Assembly (NCBI GenBank): GCA_031255975.1
Contig: JAIRRM010000029.1
Span: 1 to 7,675 of the forward strand
Source of the DNA: Propionibacteriaceae bacterium
Lineage (GTDB): Bacteria; Actinomycetota; Actinomycetes; Propionibacteriales; Propionibacteriaceae
Length of the DNA stretch: 7,675 bases
Direction: 5' to 3'
Shown: positions 1-7,538 of the stretch, in pieces
Position numbering within the stretch: position 1 is the stretch's first letter
Layout: every line of letters begins with the position of its first letter
Made by a program: the position numbers and the translations under genes
The notes under the pieces: generated by a model
Told to the model about the DNA's origin: nothing
What the model saw: only the letters and a program-made list of their open reading frames with translations
Databases searched by the model: none

Positions 1-1607
1 ATGTCGGTAAGCATCCGCTCGCCGTCTGGCAGGTTCATCACCCGTGGTGTGAGGTCGTAGTCGGTTCGTAACCACTCCAACAGAGCGCTCGGGCCGCTCT
101 CGGGGAAAGCGACGGCGGCGGTGGCGAGCCCGGCGCGTAACCGTAGTAACAGTTCGGCATCGGCGGCGATGGCGGCGGCGTTCAACCCGACCAGAGGGCT
201 GAATGCCAGCCGGGACACCCGGGCTGGGGTGGCGTCGGCGACGGCCTCCAGCAGTGTCAGCCAGGCGGTTGCGGCATCGCTGAGCAGCACGCTTTGAGCG
301 CCGGAGACGATGGCGGCGGCGATTCCGGCGCGGGTCAGCGCGGCGCGCACCTCCTCGGCGCGCCGATTACGGGACACCAGCACCGCGATATCGCTGGGAT
401 GTAGTTTGGTGGTGGCCAGTAGGTCGATCACTACCCGGGTGAGATCGGCGTCGATGCGCTGTCGCGCGGTGGCCACGGTGAGCGCCTGTGGCGCGTCGAT
501 CACTCGCAGTTCGGCGGCTGGAGTCAGTGAGAGTCGGGAACCGGCGTGGTACGCGGACACCGCAGGTACCGAGATCGGCTGCTCCGGGGTGCCGAGGTTG
601 GCTTCGGCGAACAGCCAGGAGATGGCATCGACCAGTGGCGCGTCGGCGCGGTAGTTGGTGGGCAGGGTACGTTCGGCGTCTGCTGTGCGTACCGCTTCCA
701 GGTAGGCGAACACATCGGCACCGCGGAAGCGGTAGATCGCCTGTTTTGGATCACCGATGAGTACCAGCGTGGCGCGTCCTAGGAAGGCGTGGCGCAGAAT
801 GTCCCACTGTTCCGGATCGGTGTCCTGGAACTCATCCACCAGCACCACCGGGAATCGCGCCGCCAGCGCGTCAGCCGCCTGCTTTGCCTCGGGGCCGTCC
901 AGGGTACGGCTCAACCGTTCCATGATGTCGTTGTAACCGTAGACCCGTAACCTCCGCTTGCGGCGGGCGTACTCCTCGCGAGCTTGGGCGACTACCGGCA
1001 ACAGCGCCGCATCGGCTTCGCTGGCGCTGAGCGGAACCAGATTGTTCTCAAGAGCCTGCGTGATGAGGTGTTGAAAGTCGCGGTACGGCATCTGAGGCGC
1101 ATTGGCGAGGTAGCTATCCTCAGCCACCTGATGCTTGAGGTCGGTGAGGTCGTCCTTGAAGCGGTCGAGGGGGTCATGGTGGGCGAGTGCGCCCAACTCG
1201 GTGAGCATCCGTCCAGCGAACTGGTGAATGGTGGCGATGGTGGCCAGATCAATGCTCGCCAACGCCTCATCCACCCGGGCGAGGCGCTGTGCCACCTCGT
1301 CGGATGGGCCGGAGGCGAGCAGTCGATCCACCGGGTCGGACGGAAGGCCGCCGGTCTCCAGCGCGATACTCAGTGCGCCGCGACATCGTAAAAGCCGGTC
1401 GTACACCCGGGAACGCAACTCGCCGGTGGCGATGCGGGTAAAGGTGATGAGCAGCAGTTGCGGCAAAGTGGTGACGCCTTCGGCGATGTAACGGGTGGCC
1501 AGGGCCGCCAGAGCGTAGGTTTTGCCGGTGCCGGCACTCGCCTCCAGCACTACGGTTCCGCTCGGCAACGGGCCGGTCAGGTCGAACGGAACGGCGGGTT
1601 TAGCCAT
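1..1607 (-). CDS. recB: RecB, helicase-nuclease subunit of RecBCD (N-terminal part, cut by window edge)
   Basis: RecB is the 3'-to-5' motor and nuclease subunit of the RecBCD complex, which unwinds and resects double-strand DNA ends. The frame stays open for 535 codons from the ATG at 1607 to the window edge; the usual length is about 1,100-1,200 residues, so roughly half is seen. Translating by hand shows the superfamily 1A signatures in order: Walker A ASAGTGKT (residues 23-30), motif Ia ITFTRIATGELRSRV (54-68), a TIHQFAGRML segment near residue 125, Walker B DEFQDTD (258-264), motif III GDPKQAIYRFRGAD (285-298), motif IV NYR (318-320), and a GERMLTD segment at the cut end. The GDPKQAIY.FRGAD form is typical of RecB rather than UvrD. 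Motifs V and VI and the nuclease domain lie outside the window. The start is supported by GGAGG (1613-1617), 5 bases upstream. It overlaps recC by 8 bases, so the two are probably translationally coupled. At least four TTA leucine codons are present. Confidence 0.95.
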   Translation of the reverse strand, partial: MAKPAVPFDLTGPLPSGTVVLEASAGTGKTYALAALATRYIAEGVTTLPQLLLITFTRIATGELRSRVYDRLLRCRGALSIALETGGLPSDPVDRLLASGPSDEVAQRLARVDEALASIDLATIATIHQFAGRMLTELGALAHHDPLDRFKDDLTDLKHQVAEDSYLANAPQMPYRDFQHLITQALENNLVPLSASEADAALLPVVAQAREEYARRKRRLRVYGYNDIMERLSRTLDGPEAKQAADALAARFPVVLVDEFQDTDPEQWDILRHAFLGRATLVLIGDPKQAIYRFRGADVFAYLEAVRTADAERTLPTNYRADAPLVDAISWLFAEANLGTPEQPISVPAVSAYHAGSRLSLTPAAELRVIDAPQALTVATARQRIDADLTRVVIDLLATTKLHPSDIAVLVSRNRRAEEVRAALTRAGIAAAIVSGAQSVLLSDAATAWLTLLEAVADATPARVSRLAFSPLVGLNAAAIAADAELLLRLRAGLATAAVAFPESGPSALLEWLRTDYDLTPRVMNLPDGERMLTD

Positions 1608-4600
1608 GGGTGCCTCCAAACTCGGACGCGGAGACCCGGGCGGCCAGCACCGGCTGCCAGAACCAATGTGCCAGAACATCGAAACGCGAGCGGTGGGGTG
1701 AATCCGATACGGAGTGCCCCTGGGGTGCTGCAACGGCACTCGACCGACGTGGATCGGCAGGGTCATCGGGCAACGGCTCCGGCCTAAGTAGTTCATCGAA
1801 GCTTTGAGCGGGGAAGAAGTAGGCCCATTCCGGCCGTTCCGGGGCGGTAGCCTCGCCGGGGATGGCACGGAAAGCGTTACCCAGCCAAGCTTCCGCCGCC
1901 GCTACCTGGGGAGCCTTGCGGTAGTGGGCATCAAGGCCCACCCAGGCGGCGGCTGTCTCCACCGGCAGTGGCACCAGGCGGGTGAGCCCAGCTCGGCCAA
2001 GTCGCAGCGCGTCACCCAGTAATTGTGCCGCCTGGGCAGCGGCGGGGGCGCGGAGATACGTGGCTGCGCCGCGTCCCAACACAGCGCCCATGGCCGGGGT
2101 ATCTGGACGAGCCACCACGAGAGCCAGCAGCCGTAGCCACATACGGGCCAGTTGGGTCGCCTTAACAGAACCGAAACGCCACTCCAGCAGTTTGCCACCC
2201 CAGGTGCAAAGTGATCCACCAAGACGGAACACCCCGTCGTCGATGTCTACTCGTACCCGTTCGGTAGGGCCGCGATAGGCGGCAACCCGTTCCGCGATAC
2301 GTTGCACCTGCGGGATGATGGCGCGTAACTGTGCCCCACCCGACTCGCCGGGAGCCACCAGTCCCGCCAGTCGTATCCGTTGCAGTGAAGTCTCCAACGG
2401 CACTCCGGCCATTGTCTCGTCTAGCAGCAGTTGGCCCACCTGGTAGCGCGCCAACGGGTCGAGTTCAAGCGGTAGTTCACGGCGCGGCTCGGATTCCCAG
2501 CGAGTGAGCCGGATGCCGTGTGCCCCGAGCAGTTCCCGCGCCGGGTTGGCAAAAAACGCCTCCAGGTCGGCCAACTCCACTCGCTCCGGGCTATCTGGTG
2601 CTCGGTAGCCAGCGGGAAAGGGCAGTGGCACATCCCAATGCGGTGGTATCGGGACGGGGCGCTGCTCCGCCGCCAGGGCACCCCGGAGGGCGTCGGTATC
2701 GAAGCTGAACGGAGGCTCTTGTCCGTAACCGACGAAATCACTCCACTCATGCGGCTGTAACGGGTGCCGTCGTAACACTTCGGTATCACTCACGCCACAG
2801 GCCGCGATGAGACGGCGCAGATCGCGCAGCGCCAGCGGATCGGCCAACGGGCGGTTTGTCACTGGGTCAAGCCCTTTGGTGATCGCCACGAAGCGTTTGC
2901 GGGCCGCCAGCAGTGCCGCCAGCAGTTGCCAGCGGGCGTCGGCGCGCTCGGCGGAGGAGACGTTCGGAGGGGTTAGATCATCCGGATCGACGGGGGTACG
3001 TCGGGGCCACTGGTCGTCGTCGATGCCCAGCAGCACCACCACGTCGTATGCGACGGCGGTGAGGTCGCCGAGTTGGGTGACTGTTAGCGAACCGTTGTGG
3101 TAACTGGGACGGCCCCGAATGCCACCGGCGAGGCGACTGAGTAACCCCGCCAGGTCGGCTGCCTCCACCTGCGGAGCGTGCGACACGCCAACTGACGCGG
3201 TGTGGTCGTTCCGTGGCTCAGGTGTGTCGTGCGGTGTGGCCGGGCTGTTGCCCAATGTGGCCAGCAGGGCGCGGGCCTCGGTGAGCGTGGTGTCATTCGG
3301 CGTGCTTGGTGCGCTTAGCCAGTCGAGTTGTGTCAGCAGCCGTTCTCGCCAAGCGTTGAACGTGGCGGGTGTGGCGTTTGTCGCGACGGCGCGTCTGAGT
3401 CGTGAGACCAGTTCTGCCAATGCCCCTATCAGCGGCAGATCTTGGGTTTCAACGCTAGCCACCGGCAGCGTTGGCGGCGGGGCGGATACAGCCGTCGGGC
3501 TCTGCAACGCCGAGACGCTGAGTCGTTCCACCCCGGCGAACCAGGTGGATTGCCGGGTGCCGGACAGGCCGAATTGGGCACGGTGGGCGGCGTCCAGCCC
3601 CCAGATCACTCCCGCATCGGTGATGAGTTCGCGTAACCGCACCAACGCCGGGGCATCGAAACCGAAGCGCGCCGCCACCTGGGGTTGAGCGGCGATGTCC
3701 AGCAGTTCCGCGCTCTCGCAGCGCTCCATGGGCAGCCGGAGCACCCGAAGTAGCAGTTCCAGCGGTGCGTTTGGGCAAGACAACTGATTGGCGGCCAACC
3801 GCACCCGCAGTTGGCGACCGGGATGCCCTCCCGACGCTGGGTGGAACACGGCCTGGATGAGCGGGGCGTATGTGGCAAGGTCGCTGGTCAGCACCAACAC
3901 ATCGCGTGGTTCCAGTGTGGGGTCGTCGGCGAGCGCTCCGGTAAGCACCTCCCGTAACACTTCAACCTGTCGTGATGGCCCGTGAGAGAGATGCAGTTGC
4001 AGTGAACCATCGGCCAGAGGGGGAGAGGGGTGGGAGGACAGTGACAGGCCTGCGACATGGGCCTGTACGGCGGCCAGCAAGGACGGGGGACTATCTGATG
4101 ACTGCCGCAGCGGCGTGGCAGGTGGCGGGGAGTCGCGCAACAATGCGAAAGCAGCGGGGTGCTCCGGCGGCAGATACCTCCGGATGGCGATGTCACCGCT
4201 CGAAGACGGCGGTACCGGGTTGTAGCGCCAAAGGGACACCGGTTTGGTGTCGGCCAGCGCGGCGATGAGGTTCCAGGTGGAAGTCGCGCCGCCATCGACG
4301 AGCACCACCCCGACGGGGGAATCCGGGGCCACGGTGGCCGCCGCTGCGGCGGCGCTGGGCGGCGGCCCCAAAACCGCCACGACACGACGCCACACTGCGG
4401 GTTGCCACCGCTGGGAGGTTTCCAGTAGGGCACCGGTGGCGCTCACGTCGTCCCCAGCCTCCCAGGCGGAGAGTATATCGGGGCAGTGCGTGAGGTAACG
4501 CCGAAACAGCCGCGCCACTCGCAGCGACTCGCTCACCAGCCGATCCGGTGTCACCTGGCGGGAGGCATCGGTCAACGCGGTGGCGATCACCTGCGCCAAG

Positions 4601-4881
4601 CCGGTAGTTTTCCAGCTACCATCCCCAGAACTCGCCCGGCGATAAAGCCCGGCTGGGGTCACGAAATCCACCCCGGCGGTGATCGCCTGGCCACGTGCTC
4701 GGGTCGCCGCCACATATTGCGCCAGTGCCCTGCCATGCCCCAGCGACGGCACCAGTAGCGTCTGAGCGGTAAAAGGGTCGGCGGGCAGTTCGCCCAAGAA
4801 TGCCGCCACCCGCTCGCAAAGTATGTCCCAGCTTGCCACGGTGAACGTTGTCACCGAGTCTGTGCGAGTCGCAGGGAACAT
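1600..4881 (-). CDS. recC: RecC, Chi-recognition/scaffold subunit of RecBCD
   Basis: RecC is the non-catalytic subunit of RecBCD; it splits the strands, holds RecB and RecD, and reads Chi in the known enzymes. From ATG 4881 the product is 1,093 residues, a normal RecC length. Family signatures seen: LLVPSLGHGRALAQYVA (42-58), matching the N-terminal region of RecC; LSHGPSRQVEVLREVL (298-313) followed by PRDVLVLTSDLATYAPLI (325-342), the strongest RecC block; YDVVVLLGIDDDQWPRR (612-628); and LADLEAFFANPARELL (770-785), leading to the C-terminal dead-nuclease fold. There is no Walker A or DExx box, as expected for an inactive helicase fold. Proline/serine-rich linkers occur near 250-275, 460-475 and 541-570. 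The frame could extend to an ATG at 5022, but those extra 47 residues do not resemble RecC, and a -10-like TAGGCT lies 7 bases before ATG 4881, so I prefer 4881 with leaderless translation. First gene of a recC-recB operon. Confidence 0.93.
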   Translation of the reverse strand: MFPATRTDSVTTFTVASWDILCERVAAFLGELPADPFTAQTLLVPSLGHGRALAQYVAATRARGQAITAGVDFVTPAGLYRRASSGDGSWKTTGLAQVIATALTDASRQVTPDRLVSESLRVARLFRRYLTHCPDILSAWEAGDDVSATGALLETSQRWQPAVWRRVVAVLGPPPSAAAAAATVAPDSPVGVVLVDGGATSTWNLIAALADTKPVSLWRYNPVPPSSSGDIAIRRYLPPEHPAAFALLRDSPPPATPLRQSSDSPPSLLAAVQAHVAGLSLSSHPSPPLADGSLQLHLSHGPSRQVEVLREVLTGALADDPTLEPRDVLVLTSDLATYAPLIQAVFHPASGGHPGRQLRVRLAANQLSCPNAPLELLLRVLRLPMERCESAELLDIAAQPQVAARFGFDAPALVRLRELITDAGVIWGLDAAHRAQFGLSGTRQSTWFAGVERLSVSALQSPTAVSAPPPTLPVASVETQDLPLIGALAELVSRLRRAVATNATPATFNAWRERLLTQLDWLSAPSTPNDTTLTEARALLATLGNSPATPHDTPEPRNDHTASVGVSHAPQVEAADLAGLLSRLAGGIRGRPSYHNGSLTVTQLGDLTAVAYDVVVLLGIDDDQWPRRTPVDPDDLTPPNVSSAERADARWQLLAALLAARKRFVAITKGLDPVTNRPLADPLALRDLRRLIAACGVSDTEVLRRHPLQPHEWSDFVGYGQEPPFSFDTDALRGALAAEQRPVPIPPHWDVPLPFPAGYRAPDSPERVELADLEAFFANPARELLGAHGIRLTRWESEPRRELPLELDPLARYQVGQLLLDETMAGVPLETSLQRIRLAGLVAPGESGGAQLRAIIPQVQRIAERVAAYRGPTERVRVDIDDGVFRLGGSLCTWGGKLLEWRFGSVKATQLARMWLRLLALVVARPDTPAMGAVLGRGAATYLRAPAAAQAAQLLGDALRLGRAGLTRLVPLPVETAAAWVGLDAHYRKAPQVAAAEAWLGNAFRAIPGEATAPERPEWAYFFPAQSFDELLRPEPLPDDPADPRRSSAVAAPQGHSVSDSPHRSRFDVLAHWFWQPVLAARVSASEFGGTHG
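1613..1617 (-). promoter_or_regulatory. Ribosome binding site of recB
   Basis: On the minus strand, GGAGG lies 5 bases before the recB ATG at 1607, inside the last codons of recC. It fixes the recB start and fits translational coupling of the overlapping recC-recB pair. Confidence 0.75.
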
Positions 4882-4888
4882 GGCACCA

Positions 4889-4894
4889 AGCCTA
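4889..4894 (-). promoter_or_regulatory. Putative -10 element of recC (leaderless promoter)
   Basis: Reading the minus strand, TAGGCT (a TANNNT -10) ends 7 bases before the recC ATG at 4881. That spacing would place the transcription start on or next to the start codon, the arrangement of leaderless actinobacterial mRNAs. No purine-rich ribosome binding site precedes this ATG, which agrees. I see no convincing -35 element. The call is an inference from hexamer and spacing. Confidence 0.5.
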
Positions 4895-5087
4895 ATCGTG
4901 TATCTCCCGTGATAGCTGTCGCCGCAGCCACGCGCCGGATCAGGTCTTCGTTTCGCCCCTTCGTCACGGCCTGTTTCAATGTCGTTCCCCGTCTCATTTG
5001 GTAGCCCTATTTCGCGCGACACATCTCACCGCCATCCAACTGGCAGGTGTAACTCAAGGCGTTCCCGGCGGCGGCTACTTGGGGCAC

Positions 5088-5093
5088 TAGGCT
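5088..5093 (+). promoter_or_regulatory. Putative -10 element of the uvrD2-like gene (leaderless promoter)
   Basis: TAGGCT lies 7 bases before the GTG start at 5101, the same hexamer and same distance as on the recC side. There is no Shine-Dalgarno sequence between it and the GTG, so the transcript is probably leaderless. No good -35 box is visible at 16-19 bases upstream. Confidence 0.5.
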
Positions 5094-5100
5094 GAATCGT

Positions 5101-6495
5101 GTGAACCGCATTCTCGACGACTTGGACGACGGGCAGTTGGCGGTGGCCACCGCGCTGTCGCGTCCGATAGTGGTGACGGCGGGGGCCGGAACCGGCAAGA
5201 CCACCGCCATCACCCGTCGTATCGCCTATGCGGTAGACAGCGGCGAGTACGACCCGAACGCGGTGTTGGCGCTCACCTTCACCAACAAAGCCGCCGCCGA
5301 ACTGCGAGAACGGCTGGAACGACTGGGGGTTAACGGGGTGCAGGCCCGTACCTTCCATGCCGCGGCGTTGCGGCAGTTGAGATATTTCTGGCCCAAAGTG
5401 ACCGGCTCCGCTCCGCCGCAGGTGTTGGGGGACAACACCGAACCTTTGTCCCAGGCCATCGCCGCTCAGGGTGTCGCTCCGGAGCGGACATTGGTGCGTG
5501 CCGTGGGCACCGAAATCACCTGGGCGAAAACCTCCAACGTCACCCGGTCTGCGTATCCGGAGCGAGCCGAGATCACCGGACGGCAGGTGCCGGGTATGGA
5601 CAGCGCCACGGTAGTAGCTGTCTGGACGGCGTATGAGCGCGCCAAACGGGCCAAGGGGGCGATGGACTTCGACGACGTGCTGCTCGCCACCGCCGCGATG
5701 CTGCACCGATTTCCGGCGGTGGCGGAGGAAGTCTCGCGCAGTTATCGCCATTTCAGCGTCGATGAGTTCCAAGACGTGTCCGGCATCCAATACGCGCTGC
5801 TCATGCTGTGGCTGGGTGGAGGGGAGGACATCTGCGTAGTAGGTGATCCAGCGCAGACCATTCACACCTTCGCCGGTGCCGACGAGTCGTTTCTGGAGAA
5901 CTTCGCGCGGGTTTTTCCTGCCGCCGAGCGGTTCGAGTTGACTCGCAATTACCGCAGCCGGGCCGAAATAACGCACCTGGCGAACGCCCTGGCGCATGCT
6001 TGGCCGGAGAGCATAGCGGCGGTGGAACTCCTCTCCGACCGAGGTTTTGGAGGCGAGGTGATGCTGCGAGGTGCCGCCACCGCGGCTGACGAGATATGCG
6101 GCGTGGTGGGTTGGTTGCGTGCGCTCGCTGACCAGGGTGCTGACTGGGCGACGATGGCGGTACTCGCCCGTACCAGAGCGCAACTCGACACAATGTACGC
6201 GGCTCTCGGCGAGGCTCATATCCCGGCGTATCACAAGGAGGATGGGGACGCCGGGGCGTATGGGGTGGAGTTGGTAACCATGCATGCGGCGAAAGGGCTG
6301 GAGTGGCCCGCCGTGGCCGTATTTGGGGCACATGAGGGCAACCTGCCGCATCCACTGGCGCTCACCCCGGCGCAGTTGGCAGAAGAAGGACGACTGTTGT
6401 ACGTGGCGCTCACTCGCGCTCGTGACCGACTGCTGGTGAGCTGGACGGACGGCCCAGCCGCCGGTTGCAGTCGTTTTCTGCGGCCGTTGCTGTAG
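5101..6495 (+). CDS. uvrD2: Compact UvrD2-family ATP-dependent DNA helicase without 2B and HRDC regions
   Basis: Superfamily 1A helicase/translocase, expected to move 3'-to-5' on single-stranded DNA using ATP. 464 residues from a GTG start. Visible motifs: Q motif with Q12; Walker A AGAGTGKT (27-34); Ia TFTNKAAAELRER (59-71); a TFHAAALRQLRYFW block (84-97) and EITWAKTS (138-145), both characteristic of actinobacterial UvrD2; Walker B DEFQD (221-225); motif III GDPAQTIHTFAGA (248-260); motif IV LTRNYRS (280-286); motif V TMHAAKGLEW (393-402); motif VI RLLYVALTRAR (431-441). Mycobacterial UvrD2 is about 700 residues. Here only about a dozen residues join the 2A strand ending IPAY (377) to motif V, where the 2B subdomain normally sits. 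The protein ends at SRFLRPLL, before the position of the tetracysteine and HRDC parts. All ATPase motifs are intact, so it looks functional, not degraded. It is divergent from recC, pointing to a shared role in DNA repair. A general UvrD/Rep-type helicase is the alternative name. Confidence 0.88.
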   Translation: MNRILDDLDDGQLAVATALSRPIVVTAGAGTGKTTAITRRIAYAVDSGEYDPNAVLALTFTNKAAAELRERLERLGVNGVQARTFHAAALRQLRYFWPKVTGSAPPQVLGDNTEPLSQAIAAQGVAPERTLVRAVGTEITWAKTSNVTRSAYPERAEITGRQVPGMDSATVVAVWTAYERAKRAKGAMDFDDVLLATAAMLHRFPAVAEEVSRSYRHFSVDEFQDVSGIQYALLMLWLGGGEDICVVGDPAQTIHTFAGADESFLENFARVFPAAERFELTRNYRSRAEITHLANALAHAWPESIAAVELLSDRGFGGEVMLRGAATAADEICGVVGWLRALADQGADWATMAVLARTRAQLDTMYAALGEAHIPAYHKEDGDAGAYGVELVTMHAAKGLEWPAVAVFGAHEGNLPHPLALTPAQLAEEGRLLYVALTRARDRLLVSWTDGPAAGCSRFLRPLL

Positions 6496-6548
6496 TGGCC
6501 GGCCACCTTGGCGGGCCGATGAGTGGGACGATGATGACGATGGCCCCA
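6496..6548. other. Convergent intergenic gap with short palindromes
   Basis: These 53 bases lie between two facing stop codons. They include most of a perfect 12-base palindrome, GTGGCCGGCCAC, which begins on the last base of the helicase stop codon (6495-6506), and the short inverted repeat GATGG-CC-CCATC (6538-6549). Neither has a proper loop or a T-run, so no intrinsic terminator can be called, though transcription of both genes must end near here. Confidence 0.4.
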
Positions 6549-7487
6549 TCAGGCGGCCACCCGCAACGCTTCCGGAACTGGGGATGCCTGTGGGGCGCAG
6601 CTGCACTCCGGGTGCGGTAACCATTTACGACGGGTCACCCCAGGGTGGGCGAGATCGGCGTGCAGGGTGAGGGAACGCAACACGTTGTGGCCCTGCCGGA
6701 ACCAATGCGCCGCTAACGCGACTTCGGCAGCCGCCCACCTGGTGAGCGGTGGTTGCGGGCGGGCCGCCAGTGTTCCCAGTTCCGAGACCACTAGCGGCCA
6801 GTCAGGATCGAAATCACTACGGAAGTGGTCGGTGCAGATCAGACATGCCCCACCTCTGCCATCCGTCAATGGCCCCACCACGGCGGAATCGAGGTGCGCG
6901 GTGACGGCCAACTGCGGTACCTCGCGGCGAAGTAGCACTTCGGAGATAGCCCGGTCTATGGCTACGGTGTCGGCGGCGATCACCGCCAGGTCGCATACCG
7001 CTGGGCTGAGGGCCGTCCAGTGACCGCCTGTCGTCACCGTTGTTGCCCTCTCAGCGGCGACACGTCGTAGCGCCGCGATGATCGGTCGTGGCTCGATATG
7101 GTTGAGCGTCTCGGCTGGAGAGCGCCGTGGCGGTTCGCAATGGTAGACGGCGAGCCGCACCGGTAGCCCGAGCAGCGCCGTACCCACCTGTAGTGCCAGA
7201 TCGCAGGACCCGATCAACGCCACTCGTAGTGGCGGATCGGTGTCAGGACGCGGCAGCAGACCCCGATTGGATAAGTCCTGTAGTAGCCGGTCGAGCACCA
7301 CTTCATCGCTGGCGCTCAGTTGTGGCTGTTGGGGGCGCGGCACCGGGTGACTCAGCGCGTCTATGGCGTCGCCAACCGCACCGGACAGCCCGCCGAGACA
7401 ACAACGCAGCCCATCCGGGCGCTCGATACGGAGGTAGCCGTCCAACTTGATGATGTCGCCGGAGAGGGTGGGGTAGTGGTGCTCCAT
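6549..7487 (-). CDS. ThiF/E1-like protein of the TOMM cyclodehydratase-partner type
   Basis: 312 residues from ATG 7487; precise function unknown. An N-terminal winged-helix-like part (about 1-80, with GGLSGAVGDAIDAL at 32-45) precedes a Rossmann-like segment LRVALIGSCDLALQVGTALL (87-106). The block VVGPLTDGRGGACLICTDHF (203-222), followed by a DPDWP (227-231), and the C-terminal HPECSC (292-297) match the actinobacterial proteins labelled ThiF-family or 'TOMM leader peptide-binding'. C215, C218, C295 and C297 form a likely zinc site. The glycine-rich nucleotide loop is degenerate (GSCDLA instead of GxGxxG) and I see no catalytic adenylation residues, so adenylating activity is doubtful; binding of a peptide or partner is possible. 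No precursor peptide or YcaO gene is present here. The frame also allows a TTG at 7523, but that adds 12 residues outside the family pattern. No Shine-Dalgarno precedes ATG 7487. It converges on the helicase gene; such neighbours are, to my recollection, common around actinobacterial uvrD2. Confidence 0.72.
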   Translation of the reverse strand: MEHHYPTLSGDIIKLDGYLRIERPDGLRCCLGGLSGAVGDAIDALSHPVPRPQQPQLSASDEVVLDRLLQDLSNRGLLPRPDTDPPLRVALIGSCDLALQVGTALLGLPVRLAVYHCEPPRRSPAETLNHIEPRPIIAALRRVAAERATTVTTGGHWTALSPAVCDLAVIAADTVAIDRAISEVLLRREVPQLAVTAHLDSAVVGPLTDGRGGACLICTDHFRSDFDPDWPLVVSELGTLAARPQPPLTRWAAAEVALAAHWFRQGHNVLRSLTLHADLAHPGVTRRKWLPHPECSCAPQASPVPEALRVAA

Positions 7488-7538
7488 GGTGGCAATCGTG
7501 CCGAGCGAAACCTTGATCCACAAGGGAGTGAGCTGCGA

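Larger units (their letters stand above)
4882..5100. other. Divergent intergenic region between recC and the uvrD2-like gene
   Basis: These 219 bases separate two genes that run outward. The gap contains one TAGGCT hexamer next to each gene, each exactly 7 bases from its start codon. Scanning by eye, I found no LexA-like palindrome (GAAC-N4-GTTC type), no clear RecA-NDp-type -35, no hairpin of note and no small gene with a ribosome binding site. Upstream-start variants of recC would run into this gap up to 5022, but they are not supported by family similarity. Confidence 0.6.

Noticed and set aside
310..654. Plus-strand open frames opposite recB and recC (for example 310-654, 984-1391, 3119-3688)
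   Set aside because: They lie opposite convincing RecB and RecC coding sequence, have no recognisable domains and are alanine/arginine/serine-rich shadow translations.
4882..5022. Longer recC start at ATG 5022 (47 extra residues)
   Set aside because: The extra residues do not match RecC N-termini, there is no clear ribosome binding site, and a -10-like element lies between it and the better ATG at 4881.
6495..6549. Intrinsic terminator between the convergent genes
   Set aside because: The palindrome GTGGCCGGCCAC has no loop, the GATGG/CCATC repeat has only a two-base gap, and no T-run follows on either strand.
5026..6624. A 532-codon open frame on the minus strand covering the whole helicase gene
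   Set aside because: It is an antisense shadow in GC-rich DNA: the plus-strand frame holds all UvrD motifs in order, while the antisense protein has no recognisable domain and is rich in His, Arg, Gly and Gln as such shadows usually are.
7514..7522. DnaA-box-like TGATCCACA
   Set aside because: It matches the DnaA box at 8 of 9 bases but is single, with no cluster, dnaA or dnaN gene nearby; one such match is expected by chance.
7488..7523. Longer ThiF-like start at TTG 7523
   Set aside because: TTG is a weak start, there is no ribosome binding site, and the 12 added residues precede the expected N-terminal family pattern that begins just after ATG 7487.
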